Below, piece by piece: positions 19,666 through 28,566 of a stretch of DNA of 64,000 bases. Positions within the stretch are counted from its first letter, which is position 1. Every line of letters begins with the position of its first letter. The translations under genes and the position numbers were made by a program. Origin of the DNA: Metabacillus flavus. GTDB taxonomy: Bacteria; Bacillota; Bacilli; Bacillales; Bacillaceae. The stretch covers positions 2,790,001 to 2,854,000 of the forward strand of contig NZ_JAGVRK010000001.1 of the NCBI RefSeq assembly GCF_018283675.1. The letters run 5' to 3'. The notes under the pieces are model-generated. The model searched no databases and was not told the DNA's origin. It worked only from the letters and a program-made list of their open reading frames with translations.

Positions 19666-20181
19666 TTACTTTTCGAATTTCGGTGCTAATACCAAGAACA
19701 TGCTGCGTCCATCCATCCTAGGTGAAGACTCGATAGTTGCCACGTCAGCACAAGCTTCAGAGAAACGATCCAGAACGCGCTGGCCGATTTCTTTATGGGT
19801 AATAGCACGTCCTTTAAAGCGGATAGAAGCTTTAACTTTATCGCCTTTTTCAAGGAACTTGCGTGCATTTCTTAGTTTCGTATTAAAATCATGCTCGTCA
19901 ATAGTCGGGCTGAAGCGAACTTCTTTAATACTGATGATTTTTTGGTTTTTGCGTGCTTCTTTGTCTTTCTTCTGCTGTTCGAAGCGGAATTTACCGTAAT
20001 CCATGATCCGGCATACAGGCGGTTTAGCTCCTGCAGCAACCATCACTAGATCCAGGTTTGCGCGTGTTGCAATTTCCAGCGCTTCCTGACGTGATTTAAT
20101 TCCAAGCTGGTCACCATTCTGTCCGATTAGACGCACTTCACGAGCACGAATGCCATCGTTTACCAACATGTCTTTGCTAAT
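19666..20181 (-). CDS. infC: Translation initiation factor IF-3
   Basis: 171 residues. N-terminal domain ([20 protein letters not shown]), linker helix ([20 protein letters not shown]) and C-terminal domain ([24 protein letters not shown]). It binds the 30S subunit and checks initiator tRNA and start codons. The conserved [11 protein letters not shown]-terminus and GGAGGTGG 6 nt upstream put the start at ATT 20181, not at the ATG 12 nt downstream. A rare ATT start is typical of infC, because IF-3 rejects it and so limits its own synthesis. Confidence 0.95.
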   Translation of the reverse strand: MSKDMLVNDGIRAREVRLIGQNGDQLGIKSRQEALEIATRANLDLVMVAAGAKPPVCRIMDYGKFRFEQQKKDKEARKNQKIISIKEVRFSPTIDEHDFNTKLRNARKFLEKGDKVKASIRFKGRAITHKEIGQRVLDRFSEACADVATIESSPRMDGRSMFLVLAPKFEK

Positions 20182-20189
20182 AGTTAGCC

Positions 20190-20425
20190 ACCTCCATGGT
20201 TTATTACTGAATAGTGTTTGGCTACAGCAAAAGTTCAGCTGTCAACCATCCTGAGCGTTTCTTTGCGATTTTTAAGCATATAAAAAGTGCGGGCGCATTA
20301 TACACCCACACTACGAATTCAAATAACCAAGTTTTGATCTCGTCATACCTGCTAACTGCAAATTGCGTCAATCAGGTGAGAAGCGGGTGCTTCTGCTTTT
20401 TCATCAAACAACTATTCAATTAACC
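20190..20425 (-). ncRNA. L20 leader (autoregulatory leader of infC-rpmI-rplT)
   Basis: The transcript shows GAAGCACCCGCTTCTCACCTG, the hallmark of Bacillus L20 leaders, then a terminator with stem AGTGTGGGTG/CGCCCGCACT followed by TTTTT (20281-20312). L20 binding favours termination before infC. The region 20182-20460 holds only this leader and its promoter. Confidence 0.88.
20281..20312 (-). terminator. Attenuator of the L20 leader
   Basis: Ten-base-pair stem AGTGTGGGTG/CGCCCGCACT (with G-U pairs), 6-nt loop, then TTTTTA on the minus strand. Confidence 0.8.
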
Positions 20426-20431
20426 TAAAAC

Positions 20432-20460
20432 ATCATACCATCTGTGCGGCATGAAGTCAA
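20432..20460 (-). promoter_or_regulatory. Sigma-A promoter of infC-rpmI-rplT
   Basis: -35 TTGACT (20455-20460), 17 bp, -10 TATGAT (20432-20437). Confidence 0.8.
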
Positions 20461-20527
20461 GGACCAGTACTGAATCACTGTTTTTGATTGTAACAGACGT
20501 ATTCACCGTTTGCAATAGATTTTTTCA

Positions 20528-20645
20528 CGGCCTGTTTCAGCATGAAACAAAGGGAGGTCCGCTCCAGGATGCCCGGCTTTCCACAGGCGGACGGCGGATC
20601 CCCCGAAGCGGGGAGGGAATCGCAGACGTTTCCTGAAACAGCCGT
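20528..20645. repeat. GC-rich repeat remnant between thrS and infC
   Basis: GC-rich core (CGCTCCAGGATGCCCGGCTTTCC and onward) resembling a rearranged piece of the Bacillaceae repeat, framed by the inverted pair CTGTTTCAG/CTGAAACAG. No coding sequence here. It may also serve as the thrS terminator, since no other hairpin with a T tract follows the thrS stop. Confidence 0.5.
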
Positions 20646-20676
20646 GCGATTCCCGTAAATAATTTGCGCTGTATGT

Positions 20677-22608
20677 TTACCTGTTAACTTCCTTTGAAAT
20701 CATTTCAGCAAATTGTGCGTAAGGGATCGTTTCTGATTTCTGCTCTCCGTATTTACGGACATTCACTGCATCTTCTGCTGCTTCGTTGTCTCCAAGAACG
20801 AGCATGTAAGGGATTTTTTGAATTTGAGCCTCACGGATTTTATAGCCCATTTTTTCATCGCGAGTATCAAGTTCTGTGCGAAGTCCGAGTGACTGCAGCT
20901 GTTCCTGTACCTTTTTCGCATATTCCAAATGCACTGTCGGTGATACAGGAAGAATCTGCACTTGAACAGGGGCAAGCCAAGTCGGGAAGGCGCCTTTGTA
21001 TTCTTCAATCAGGAAGGCAACAAAACGTTCCATTGTCGAAACGACTCCGCGGTGGATAACAACCGGGCGGTGCTGTTTGCCGTCTTCACCTACATAGCTA
21101 AGATCAAAACGCTCTGGAAGAAGGAAGTCAAGCTGAACAGTCGAGAGGGTCTCATCCTTTCCAAGAGCCGTTCTTACTTGAACGTCGAGCTTCGGACCAT
21201 AGAAAGCTGCTTCTCCTTCTGCTTCGAAGTAATCATGTCCAAGATCATCCATTGCTTCTTTAAGCATGCTTTGAGCTTTTTCCCACATCGCATCGTCATC
21301 AAAGTACTTCTCTTTATCCTCAGGATCTCTGTAAGAAAGGCGGAATGAATAATTTTCAAGACCGAAATCCTTATAAACCTCTTCCACAAGACGGACAACA
21401 CGGATGAACTCTTCCTTGATTTGGTCAGGACGAACGAAGATATGGGCATCGTTTAATGTCATTCCCCTTACACGCTGAAGTCCGGAAAGCGCTCCAGACA
21501 TCTCATAGCGGTGCATCGTTCCAAGCTCTGCAATCCGGATTGGAAGTTCACGGTAGCTGTGGATATCATGCTTATAAATCATCATGTGATGAGGGCAGTT
21601 CATTGGACGAAGAACCAGGTCCTCATTATCCATGCTCATAACAGGGAACATATCATCCTGATAGTGATCCCAGTGTCCGGATGTTTTATATAGATCCACA
21701 CTTCCCATAACAGGTGTGTAAACGTGATCGTAGCCTAAACGGACTTCTTTATCGACGATATAACGCTCAATGATGCGGCGGATTGTTGCCCCTTTCGGCA
21801 GCCACATCGGGAGACCTTGTCCTACTTTCTGAGAGTTTGTGAACAGGCTCAGCTCTTTCCCAAGCTTGCGGTGATCGCGCTCTTTTGCTTCCTCAAGAAT
21901 CCGCATGTGCTCTTCAAGATCTGCTTTTTTGAAAAATGCCGTTCCATAGATCCGCTGCAGCATTTTATTGCTGCTGTCGCCTCTCCAGTATGCTCCCGCT
22001 ACGCTCAAAAGCTTAAATTCCTTGAGTTTGCCTGTGGAAGGCACATGGACACCGCGGCATAGGTCAAAGAATTCTCCCTGCTCATAAATTGTCACTGTTT
22101 CATCCGCCGGAATAGCTTCAAGCAGTTCAAGCTTCAGCTCATCACCAATTTCTTCAAAGCGTTTTTGCGCCTCGCTTCTTGAAACTTCTTTGCGGACAAT
22201 CTCTATATTTTCATTGATGATTTTTTGCATCTCTTTTTCGATTTTAGGCAGGTCTTCAGAAGAAATGGATTCTTCCATATCGATGTCATAGTAAAATCCA
22301 TTTTCAATAACCGGACCTACACCAAGCTTCACTTCTCCATATAGTCTCTTGATTGCTTGAGCAAGCAAGTGCGCAGAGCTGTGGCGAAGAATTTCAAGTG
22401 CATCCGGAGAGTCCTGAGTGACGATTTCAATCGTCCCGTTCTCCTGAATGGGTGTACGCAGATCAATAAGATTGCCGTCCAGCTTTCCTGCTAAGGACTT
22501 CTTTTTAAGACCCGGGCTGATGGATGCCGCTATATCTTCAGTTGTCGTACCTTTAACAAACTCCTTCACTGCTCCGTCTGGAAATGTAATATGTATTGCT
22601 TCAGACAT
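20677..22608 (-). CDS. thrS: Threonine-tRNA ligase
   Basis: 643 residues, the B. subtilis length. Domains: TGS at 1-63, editing/SAD domain at about 65-230 ([16 protein letters not shown] zinc-type HxxxH), class II catalytic core with [38 protein letters not shown] and [16 protein letters not shown], and the C-terminal anticodon-binding domain from about 540. It charges tRNA-Thr and edits Ser-tRNA. ATG 22608 is chosen because AAAGGAG is 8 nt upstream and the upstream codons are not conserved. Controlled by the T-box upstream. Confidence 0.96.
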   Translation of the reverse strand: MSEAIHITFPDGAVKEFVKGTTTEDIAASISPGLKKKSLAGKLDGNLIDLRTPIQENGTIEIVTQDSPDALEILRHSSAHLLAQAIKRLYGEVKLGVGPVIENGFYYDIDMEESISSEDLPKIEKEMQKIINENIEIVRKEVSRSEAQKRFEEIGDELKLELLEAIPADETVTIYEQGEFFDLCRGVHVPSTGKLKEFKLLSVAGAYWRGDSSNKMLQRIYGTAFFKKADLEEHMRILEEAKERDHRKLGKELSLFTNSQKVGQGLPMWLPKGATIRRIIERYIVDKEVRLGYDHVYTPVMGSVDLYKTSGHWDHYQDDMFPVMSMDNEDLVLRPMNCPHHMMIYKHDIHSYRELPIRIAELGTMHRYEMSGALSGLQRVRGMTLNDAHIFVRPDQIKEEFIRVVRLVEEVYKDFGLENYSFRLSYRDPEDKEKYFDDDAMWEKAQSMLKEAMDDLGHDYFEAEGEAAFYGPKLDVQVRTALGKDETLSTVQLDFLLPERFDLSYVGEDGKQHRPVVIHRGVVSTMERFVAFLIEEYKGAFPTWLAPVQVQILPVSPTVHLEYAKKVQEQLQSLGLRTELDTRDEKMGYKIREAQIQKIPYMLVLGDNEAAEDAVNVRKYGEQKSETIPYAQFAEMISKEVNR

Positions 22609-22653
22609 CCTGATCACTCCTTTTGTTTTTAAAAAAATAAGATCTGTTAAACT

Positions 22654-22820
22654 TGGCTGTTGATTGCAGCTAGCAGGCGTTCGCTTATCCTTGGGCGGGC
22701 GGTGAGCCTCCTCGCCGCTTTGCGTCTGTGGGGTCTCACCTGTCCCGCTGCTCCCGCAGGAGTCTCACGCCTTCCGCTCCAATCAACAGGTGTTAAAAAT
22801 CAACATTATGCTTTAACATA
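22654..22820 (-). repeat. Near-complete GC-rich Bacillaceae repeat
   Basis: Read on the minus strand: TTAAAGCATAATGTTGATTT, AACACCTGTTGATTGGAGCGG, then a core with CTCCTGCGGGAGCAGCGGGA, CAGGTGAGACCCCACAG and GAGGAGGCTCACCGCCCGCCC. The best copy in the window. It lies in the thrS leader between the T-box terminator and the start codon, so it is transcribed as part of the thrS 5' untranslated region. Confidence 0.8.
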
Positions 22821-22821
22821 G

Positions 22822-23118
22822 CCAAAAAATAAAAAACCCGCCCCTGTAAAAGGGACGAGTTATGTATACGGAATTATACAAAGCTTCATCGTGGTTCCAC
22901 CCTAGTTCCCGGCAAGATTAAATAAACCTATGCTCGGCTCTAACATCTGTAACGGGAAAGCCCGTCAGCCATTAGTGAGGACGTACCTGTTCACGACTGA
23001 AGTTCAGAGGGGGTAAGGTGTGCCTTGCCGGTTAAAAAGGTTTCAGCCAGTGCCTTTTCTCTCTGAAAACCATTCACGCATCCTCATATCCTCATCGAAA
23101 CTGATTGTGGTTGAATTT
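22822..23118 (-). ncRNA. T-box leader of thrS
   Basis: Minus strand AGGGTGGAACCACG is the T-box, followed by the terminator with GTCCCTTTTACAGGGGC and a T tract at 22827-22860. Upstream, a long structured Stem I region begins about 7 nt after the promoter. The specifier triplet was not resolved. Uncharged tRNA-Thr should allow read-through into thrS. Confidence 0.92.
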
Positions 23119-23124
23119 GATTCG

Positions 23125-23153
23125 ATTATAGACTTTTTCTGTAAGGAAATCAA
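23125..23153 (-). promoter_or_regulatory. Sigma-A promoter of thrS
   Basis: -35 TTGATT (23148-23153), 17-bp spacer, -10 TATAAT (23125-23130). Confidence 0.8.
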
Positions 23154-23159
23154 GAAGCT

Positions 23160-24002
23160 TTAAGGGATTTTTTTAGAGTTTAAATAAAACAAAACTTCCG
23201 GATGCAGGATGACCCGCTCCTGAAATACATTTTGTATGGTCTGCACCATCCCGTGATCCGGTTCATCGGTATACAGGAAAATTCTTTTCGGTGCAATACT
23301 GACAAGCGGTGCAAGAAGAGCTGTGTCAATATAAACAGGATGATGGAATAGCAGCGCTTTGTCTGTCATCCTCCGGAGTTCTGAATCCGTTAATTCGCTG
23401 TAATCCTCTGTAAACAGAAGAAAATGCCTCCGGTGAAAAACATGAATTTCCGGCAAAATCGAATGCTTTTGAAGAAGATAGTCCCTCAGCACCTGAATAA
23501 AATTCTGATACTCCTGTTCAAGCTTATATTCCTCAATGGCGGCCTCTGCATATTTACTGAGCCGCTTCAGATAATCATGGAGCCGGAAAAGGATGAACGA
23601 CTCAAAGGAGAAGCTGAGCTCCGGTTTAATAAAATGGGTGAGAGCCTCTTCAATGCAGGCCTTCTTATCCGAAAACTTCTGAAGGTTTGGGATTTCCGTT
23701 CGTTCCCCTTCCATAATGGAATGGGCGATGCTGAGGATCTGCTGCTGTTCATCTTCATCTGTAAAATAAAATTGGTTTTGAATGATGGAAACGATAAAGG
23801 AATTTTCCACCTTTTCTGCAATGTATTCTGCAAGTGCAGGAATGAGAAAGATTTGAAACCCTTGCCCCTCCTGATCCTGTTCGGCTTCTACATATCCTGG
23901 CTTCCCCTGCCGGACGGACACCCCGGCTTTATTCGGCCTGCTGTGCAGCCACAAATATAGTGAATGTGCATCTTTTTCGGATTCAAAGAAAATCTCAAGC
24001 AA
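23160..24002 (-). CDS. ytxC: Sporulation protein YtxC
   Basis: 280-residue YtxC-family protein of unknown mechanism, linked to sporulation in Bacillus. No catalytic motif or membrane span is evident. The sequence is rich in charged residues, with a conserved region FIKPELSFSFESFILFRLHDYLKRLSKYAEAAIEEYKLEQEYQ near residues 125-170. Start is TTG 24002 with GGGGGG 9 nt upstream. Its place between dnaB-dnaI and thrS is the same as in B. subtilis. The thrS promoter begins just after its stop codon. Confidence 0.85.
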   Translation of the reverse strand: MLEIFFESEKDAHSLYLWLHSRPNKAGVSVRQGKPGYVEAEQDQEGQGFQIFLIPALAEYIAEKVENSFIVSIIQNQFYFTDEDEQQQILSIAHSIMEGERTEIPNLQKFSDKKACIEEALTHFIKPELSFSFESFILFRLHDYLKRLSKYAEAAIEEYKLEQEYQNFIQVLRDYLLQKHSILPEIHVFHRRHFLLFTEDYSELTDSELRRMTDKALLFHHPVYIDTALLAPLVSIAPKRIFLYTDEPDHGMVQTIQNVFQERVILHPEVLFYLNSKKIP

Positions 24003-24084
24003 AGTTTGTCCCCCCCATAGCGAACATCTGCTTTATGTATATGGAGGCAGCTGGTTTTTTAGAAGGTTTTTTTCAAATATGTGC

Positions 24085-24240
24085 GGGAATTGGAGAAGGA
24101 AAAAAAAGCGCGAGCGCCTTGAAGTAATGAAGTTCTGCTAAGTGCGCGGAGTGCTGTCGCAACGCAGAACTGACCAGCGTCCTGCTGGCCCCCGCAGAAT
24201 TAGGATTTATGGCCTCAGCGCTTGAGCTGGACGAAGATAC
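24085..24240. repeat. Second intergenic repeat type between dnaI and ytxC
   Basis: Begins near AAAAAAGCGCGAGCGCCTTG and ends near CTCAGCGCTTGAGCTGGACG. The inner part is self-complementary in places: AGTTCTGC and GCAGAACT, then GACCAGCGTCCTGCTGGCC. It resembles GCGCTTG-type intergenic repeats that I recall from other Bacillaceae, and has no ORF. The remaining stretch 24003-24307 holds only this and the dnaI terminator. Confidence 0.55.
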
Positions 24241-24280
24241 CCCCGTAATCCTTATCAACATTGAATCATTTTCCTGCACA

Positions 24281-24312
24281 GCAAAAAAACTGCCCGGTAT
24301 GGACAGTTTACT
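24281..24312 (-). terminator. Terminator after dnaI
   Basis: AAACTGTCC pairs with GGGCAGTTT (one G-U), followed by TTTTT on the minus strand. The stem overlaps the dnaI stop codon. Confidence 0.75.
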
Positions 24313-25240
24313 GGCGGCGGTTAACGCCCTCAAGCTTGACTGGGGTTGAAAGGTATTTCATTCTTTCAATAATCCGGGCAGCTTTCACCTTCTCCTCTTC
24401 CCCTCTTTGGGTGTAGGAAAGGTGGTGTTCAAGTTCCTTCAAATCAAAATTGGATGTAAAGAAGGTTGGAAGGTTTTCTGTCATTCGGTATTGCAAAAGC
24501 ACGCCAAGTATTTCATCTCTTGTCCAGCTGGACATGGACTCGGCTCCAATATCATCGAGCATCAGCACCTCTACCTTTTTAACGGCGTCCATTTTTTCAT
24601 CCAGGGTGGAATCCTGAATGGAGTTTTTAAGCTCTCTCATAAACTCCGGCAAATAAACGAGCATGGAGGGAATGTTTTTATGTGCGAGCTCATTTGCGAT
24701 TGCACCCATAATATAGGTTTTGCCAACTCCAAACGCCCCATGAAGGTAAATTCCTTTTTGCCTTTTCTTTTGGCCGGCAGCTTCCATGAATTCTTTAATC
24801 AGGCCAAATACTTTGACCCTGCTATGATCGTCAAATTCAATATCCTGGAACTGGGCAGCGAGAACATCCTTTGGAATGTATAAGCTCTTAATTAAAGACT
24901 CATGCTTTTTCCTTTGGTCGGAAATAACCTTTGTAGGGCATTGATCATATTGCAGGTCGATGGTTTTCCCTTGCAGAACCAATTCGGGATGGTAGCCCTG
25001 CAGCAGGTTTTTGCATTGGCCGAGGCTCGGGCATTCTCTGCACTCGATGCTTTGCTGAGTATACTCATAAAGTTTATTCAAGCTTCTCTCTATGACTGCA
25101 TCATCAATCTGGCTGCTGTTTGCAGAAATGAATGCCTGAATATCAGGATTAGCCAAGACCTCCTCTTTTAATGAGCTTAGCCTTTTTTTGAAGTCAGGCC
25201 GGTTTGTCACGTTTTTCATCGATTTTCCAATCGGCTCCAT
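24308..25240 (-). CDS. dnaI: Primosomal helicase loader DnaI
   Basis: 310-residue AAA+ loader that places the replicative helicase DnaC (DnaB in E. coli) on DNA. The N-terminal zinc-binding helicase-interaction part has CRECPSLGQCKNLLQGYHPEL at about residues 77-97. The AAA+ part has Walker A GAFGVGKTYIMGA near residue 170, Walker B VLMLDDIGAE near 229, and the FFTSNFDLKEL sensor region. ATG 25240 with AGAGGTG 7 nt upstream. It follows dnaB by 23 nt in the nrdR-dnaB-dnaI group. Confidence 0.95.
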   Translation of the reverse strand: MEPIGKSMKNVTNRPDFKKRLSSLKEEVLANPDIQAFISANSSQIDDAVIERSLNKLYEYTQQSIECRECPSLGQCKNLLQGYHPELVLQGKTIDLQYDQCPTKVISDQRKKHESLIKSLYIPKDVLAAQFQDIEFDDHSRVKVFGLIKEFMEAAGQKKRQKGIYLHGAFGVGKTYIMGAIANELAHKNIPSMLVYLPEFMRELKNSIQDSTLDEKMDAVKKVEVLMLDDIGAESMSSWTRDEILGVLLQYRMTENLPTFFTSNFDLKELEHHLSYTQRGEEEKVKAARIIERMKYLSTPVKLEGVNRRQ

Positions 25241-25263
25241 TCATATTCACCTCTTATCCGGAT

Positions 25264-26691
25264 TCAGGATTCTGATTTTGGGGGATTTTTATAATTTTTT
25301 ATCCATTCTGCCATTTTTTGCTTTTCCTCTTCAAGAGCTGCCTGCTGAGCGGCATCAGGATTAGAAGAAACCTGTTGATCGGGTTTCGGATCCGTGTCCT
25401 GCTCTTTCAGCCAATCCGGAAGCATTTCACTTCGGACCGGTTTCTTCCTGGATGATGCAGGTTTATTTTTGCCTCCTGCCCATTCCAGATACTTCTTATG
25501 CTCTTTTTTAGCCAGCTGCATAGCGCCTTCAACCGTCGAAACTTTCTTTCTCGCCCAATGACCGGCTATTGTCTGGACGAATCCCTTCGACAGCTTCATG
25601 TCAGCACGGAGCATCACATAGTAAATCAGCACATTTGCTACGCCCGGCATCAACTTTTGCTGGATCATAACTTCTTCAATAATCTGCATATCAGCAAGCG
25701 TCGGTTCCGCTCCTTCATATAAATCCTTCATAAATTGATAAGGAGAAATGGTTTCAAGCTGGCGAATGATCGTCTGTTCCTTCGTCAGTTCTTTATTCTC
25801 TAGGACGGTGCGCTGCATAACCGGCTGAACTTTATTCATTTCAACAAGCTTCGGCGTCTTTTTGCCATATTGGAAGTCATACCATTCCCTTGCACTTTTG
25901 CGAAGCCACTCCCTGTCAATGGATTCATCCGGCTGCAGCGAATCCATGAGCAGGTTTTTCATGTTGATCGGATCAATTCCATACACATAGGCAAGCTTTA
26001 CGATGGTTTCCTTGACAGGATCTGTAATTGATTTCTTCGAGATAACCGATTCCGAAAGCCCTTCAAACAGCAAATCAAAATCAAACACAGATGGAGAGAG
26101 GACGGGCTCCGCTCCGCCTGATTCTCCAATATACTCTCTTTCATCACCCGGGTCTTCCTCACCTTGCATCATTGTCATTTCGCTCGGCTGAAGAGACTGG
26201 AATACTTCATCAAATGAGCGCGTTACATTTTCGGCAGTTCCGCGTTCTTCATCGGTGAAAAAGTGTTTAAGCTGCATATAGGTTGTATGACCAACCCGAT
26301 TATATAAATAAATATTCAGCATCCCGTCGTTAAAAAATGCATCGGGCTGAAGAGGAGGCTGAATTTCATAAATGAACATTCGGCTTCCATCCACTTCCTG
26401 CAAATAGGAAGTAAGCAGTCCGATTCCTTCAAGCTTAATCCGTTCAGAATAAAAGCTCTTTAAATTCATTTGGGTCAGTGTCATCAGGCGGTGATGCGGG
26501 TGTTCCTTTCCCCATACCCTGTCCTGCTCAAGCTCCGCCCACAGGGTCATGTATAAACCTAGAGCAGCTGTACCGATCAGCGGCTGATAAAGCATGGTTG
26601 CAAGCTTCCGGTCGTATTCGTGCAGGATGCCCCTGCTTCTAGCCCGGTACCTGTCGCCCGGTATCAGTTCCTTCCAATGATAATCCTTCAC
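25264..26691 (-). CDS. dnaB: Replication initiation and membrane attachment protein DnaB
   Basis: 475-residue Firmicute DnaB, which acts with DnaD and DnaI in helicase loading at oriC and in restart. It has the N-terminal oligomerisation region, an acidic variable linker (GEEDPGDEREYIGESGG, about residue 180), and C-terminal DnaB/DnaD-type repeats (ISPYQFMKDLYEGAEPTLADMQIIEEVM) and ending in a basic/polar tail. Start GTG 26691 with GGGGAGG 8 nt upstream. Named like, but unrelated to, the E. coli helicase. Confidence 0.93.
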   Translation of the reverse strand: MKDYHWKELIPGDRYRARSRGILHEYDRKLATMLYQPLIGTAALGLYMTLWAELEQDRVWGKEHPHHRLMTLTQMNLKSFYSERIKLEGIGLLTSYLQEVDGSRMFIYEIQPPLQPDAFFNDGMLNIYLYNRVGHTTYMQLKHFFTDEERGTAENVTRSFDEVFQSLQPSEMTMMQGEEDPGDEREYIGESGGAEPVLSPSVFDFDLLFEGLSESVISKKSITDPVKETIVKLAYVYGIDPINMKNLLMDSLQPDESIDREWLRKSAREWYDFQYGKKTPKLVEMNKVQPVMQRTVLENKELTKEQTIIRQLETISPYQFMKDLYEGAEPTLADMQIIEEVMIQQKLMPGVANVLIYYVMLRADMKLSKGFVQTIAGHWARKKVSTVEGAMQLAKKEHKKYLEWAGGKNKPASSRKKPVRSEMLPDWLKEQDTDPKPDQQVSSNPDAAQQAALEEEKQKMAEWIKNYKNPPKSES

Positions 26692-26761
26692 TCCGATTGC
26701 CTCCCCATTTAAAAGAATAGCGATGGGGAAAAGGAGCCGGAAGCATCAAAGGTCCGTACTC

Positions 26762-27223
26762 CTAATTGCTTTCCCTCTTAATTAATTCCTTTAACTCATC
26801 TATAAAAACGTTAATATCCTTGAATTGTCTGTACACAGAAGCAAAGCGTACATAGGCGACTTCATCCACTTGGGCAAGCCGGTCCATGACCATTTCTCCA
26901 ACACTTTCGCTCTTCACTTCTGAAACACCATTGTTTCTTAATTCTTTTTCAATATCCTGTACAATCTCCTCAAGCTTTGTCAGGGGGACAGGTCTCTTTT
27001 CACATGCTTTTATAAGACCGCGCAGCATTTTTTCTCTGCTGAATTCTTCGCGCGTACCTTCCTTTTTTACCACGATCAGCGGAATCTCTTCCACTTTTTC
27101 GAATGTCGTAAACCGGTATTGGCAATCTTCGCACTCGCGTCTCCTCCGGATGGCTTTGCCTTCCTCAACTGGGCGGGAATCAAGCACCCGTGTACCCTGA
27201 TTATGACAAGTAGGACACTTCAT
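26762..27223 (-). CDS. nrdR: Transcriptional repressor NrdR
   Basis: 153 residues. N-terminal zinc ribbon ([15 protein letters not shown] and CEDCQYRF) and ATP-cone domain from about residue 49 ([20 protein letters not shown]). It senses ATP/dATP and represses ribonucleotide reductase genes by binding NrdR boxes. Length is normal. ATG at 27223. It is the gene before dnaB, with 70 nt between. Confidence 0.95.
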   Translation of the reverse strand: MKCPTCHNQGTRVLDSRPVEEGKAIRRRRECEDCQYRFTTFEKVEEIPLIVVKKEGTREEFSREKMLRGLIKACEKRPVPLTKLEEIVQDIEKELRNNGVSEVKSESVGEMVMDRLAQVDEVAYVRFASVYRQFKDINVFIDELKELIKRESN

Positions 27224-27288
27224 GTTTTATTAACAGCTCCAATCCATGCATGGTAACCGGGCTATGCCCTATACAGCCTATCGTTTCT

Positions 27289-27690
27289 TTATTTGCCGGA
27301 ATTCAGTCCGGAGCCGACAAATTTTAATTCGCCGTCTAATTTCTGCTGAAATTCCAGAATAACTTTTCTGCTGTAGCCGAAATCTGTCGGAAGGGCAGTG
27401 TCGGATGAAACAGAAAAATCAATGGCCGTCTCAAATGGTCTTACAGAAATAACAGTCGCGACCAAAAGAGCTGATTTAGGTTTTTGAATCTGAACACTGA
27501 TTTCCCCGCGCTCCTCTGAAACGGATGTAACTTTACAGCCGCCTCTGACAGCTGCTGCAGCCTGTACTGCGTCCATTGCTTTTTTGGCCGTCGCTTTATA
27601 ATAACGGCTTCTCAATTCAGGATCATTATGCGCCTCAGCTGTTTCGCTATGTGCTGAAAAGAATGCTTGTACTTTTTTTAATAGACTCAT
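27289..27690 (-). CDS. Conserved cytosolic protein of unknown function
   Basis: About 133 residues. An amphipathic, positively charged N-terminus (MSLLKKVQAFFSAHSE) is followed by a mixed alpha-beta domain (VTSVSEERGEISVQIQKPKSALLVATVISVRPFETAIDFSVS). No signal peptide, membrane span or catalytic motif. I believe related genes occur between speD and nrdR in other Bacillus, where they are called only cytosolic proteins. The frame is open 5', but ATG 27690 has GAGGAG upstream, although at 13 nt. The N-terminal basic helix may bind RNA or membrane, by inference. Confidence 0.65.
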   Translation of the reverse strand: MSLLKKVQAFFSAHSETAEAHNDPELRSRYYKATAKKAMDAVQAAAAVRGGCKVTSVSEERGEISVQIQKPKSALLVATVISVRPFETAIDFSVSSDTALPTDFGYSRKVILEFQQKLDGELKFVGSGLNSGK

Positions 27691-27773
27691 AGAAGATCTT
27701 CTTCTCCTCTGCAGCACCCCCGAATGGATGCGATATGTATTTATCTCTATCATACTGTTTTTTCCGGATAATC

Positions 27774-27807
27774 AAAAGAGGTGTGAATGAATCTTCACAC
27801 CTCTTTA
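27774..27807 (-). terminator. Terminator after speD
   Basis: AAAGAGGTGTGAA and TTCACACCTCTTT form a perfect stem with a short loop, followed by TTTTGATT on the minus strand. Confidence 0.88.
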
Positions 27808-27832
27808 CCCAATGACATTATCAAACTTGAAA

Positions 27833-28213
27833 TTACTGAGCTTTTGCTTGAGACTGTTTTACTTGAACAGGTCCCATGCCGCGAGGAATTTCGATATTCT
27901 CACGCGTTTGTGCACTAAGTGCCTCAGCAATGTAGTCGGCAGCAATATTCGGATTTAAATCTCCGCATGTATATACGTCAATACTCGCATACCCATGTTC
28001 AGGAAAACTGTGAATGGTTAGGTGGGATTCAGAAATAATAACAACCCCGCTCACACCTTGTGGAGCAAATTTATGAAAAGCTACCTCTCTAACTTCTGCA
28101 CCAGACTTTAAAGCAGCATTAACAAACGTTTTTTCAATATAATCCATGTCGTTCAACTTATCGAAATCACAGCCCCATAGTTCTGAGATTACGTGTCGTC
28201 CCATTGTTTCCAT
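27833..28213 (-). CDS. speD: S-adenosylmethionine decarboxylase proenzyme
   Basis: 126-residue prokaryotic proenzyme that makes decarboxylated SAM, the aminopropyl donor for spermidine. The self-cleavage site that forms the pyruvoyl group is in [17 protein letters not shown]. With ATG 28213 (start [14 protein letters not shown]), the cleavage Ser is residue 63, as in B. subtilis. The alternative ATG 28219 would add two residues; AAGGGGG lies 10 and 4 nt from the two starts. Monocistronic, ending at a strong terminator. Confidence 0.93.
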   Translation of the reverse strand: METMGRHVISELWGCDFDKLNDMDYIEKTFVNAALKSGAEVREVAFHKFAPQGVSGVVIISESHLTIHSFPEHGYASIDVYTCGDLNPNIAADYIAEALSAQTRENIEIPRGMGPVQVKQSQAKAQ

Positions 28214-28219
28214 AGTCAT

Positions 28220-28522
28220 GGATCCCCCTTATTCATATTTGGCATTAAATGAAATTCTCCGCACATTGGCATGCCATACTACCACGGGGGAAAGTTAGTC
28301 CTAAGAGGTCCTAACCCTTTAAGTAGCCACAACACCTTGCTCTCAAGAAGTTCACGAAAAATAGTATACTTCCTTTGAATAGTTTTTGCAACACACTTTC
28401 GGAAAAAATATTTTCCTGAAATTGAGAACATTTTACAAGAAATAGTTACCTTAAGATTCCTAACCCCTGTCGCAGTAACATGGTTGAGCATCTGACGGCA
28501 AAACGGCATTTTTTTTGCCTAT
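28220..28522. other. Intergenic region gapB-speD
   Basis: About 300 bp before speD. TAGTAT at about 28278-28283 could be the speD -10, with a weak -35 TTAGGA. A 76-codon frame is open on the minus strand but lacks a good ribosome binding site and resembles no family, so I take it as non-coding. A CAGGGG-AGTCCTAAGAGGTCC direct repeat is faint. No riboswitch is recognised. Confidence 0.4.
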
Positions 28523-28553
28523 AAAAAAAGCTTAGCGAAAAATCGCCAAGCCT
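28523..28553 (-). terminator. Terminator after gapB
   Basis: GCTTGGCGA/TCGCTAAGC with a T-rich loop, then TTTTTTT on the minus strand. Confidence 0.85.
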
Positions 28554-28566
28554 TCAAGAAAGAAGA

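Noticed and set aside
28279-28509. 76-codon minus-strand ORF between gapB and speD
   Set aside because: No good ribosome binding site, odd composition and no family; it covers the speD promoter region.
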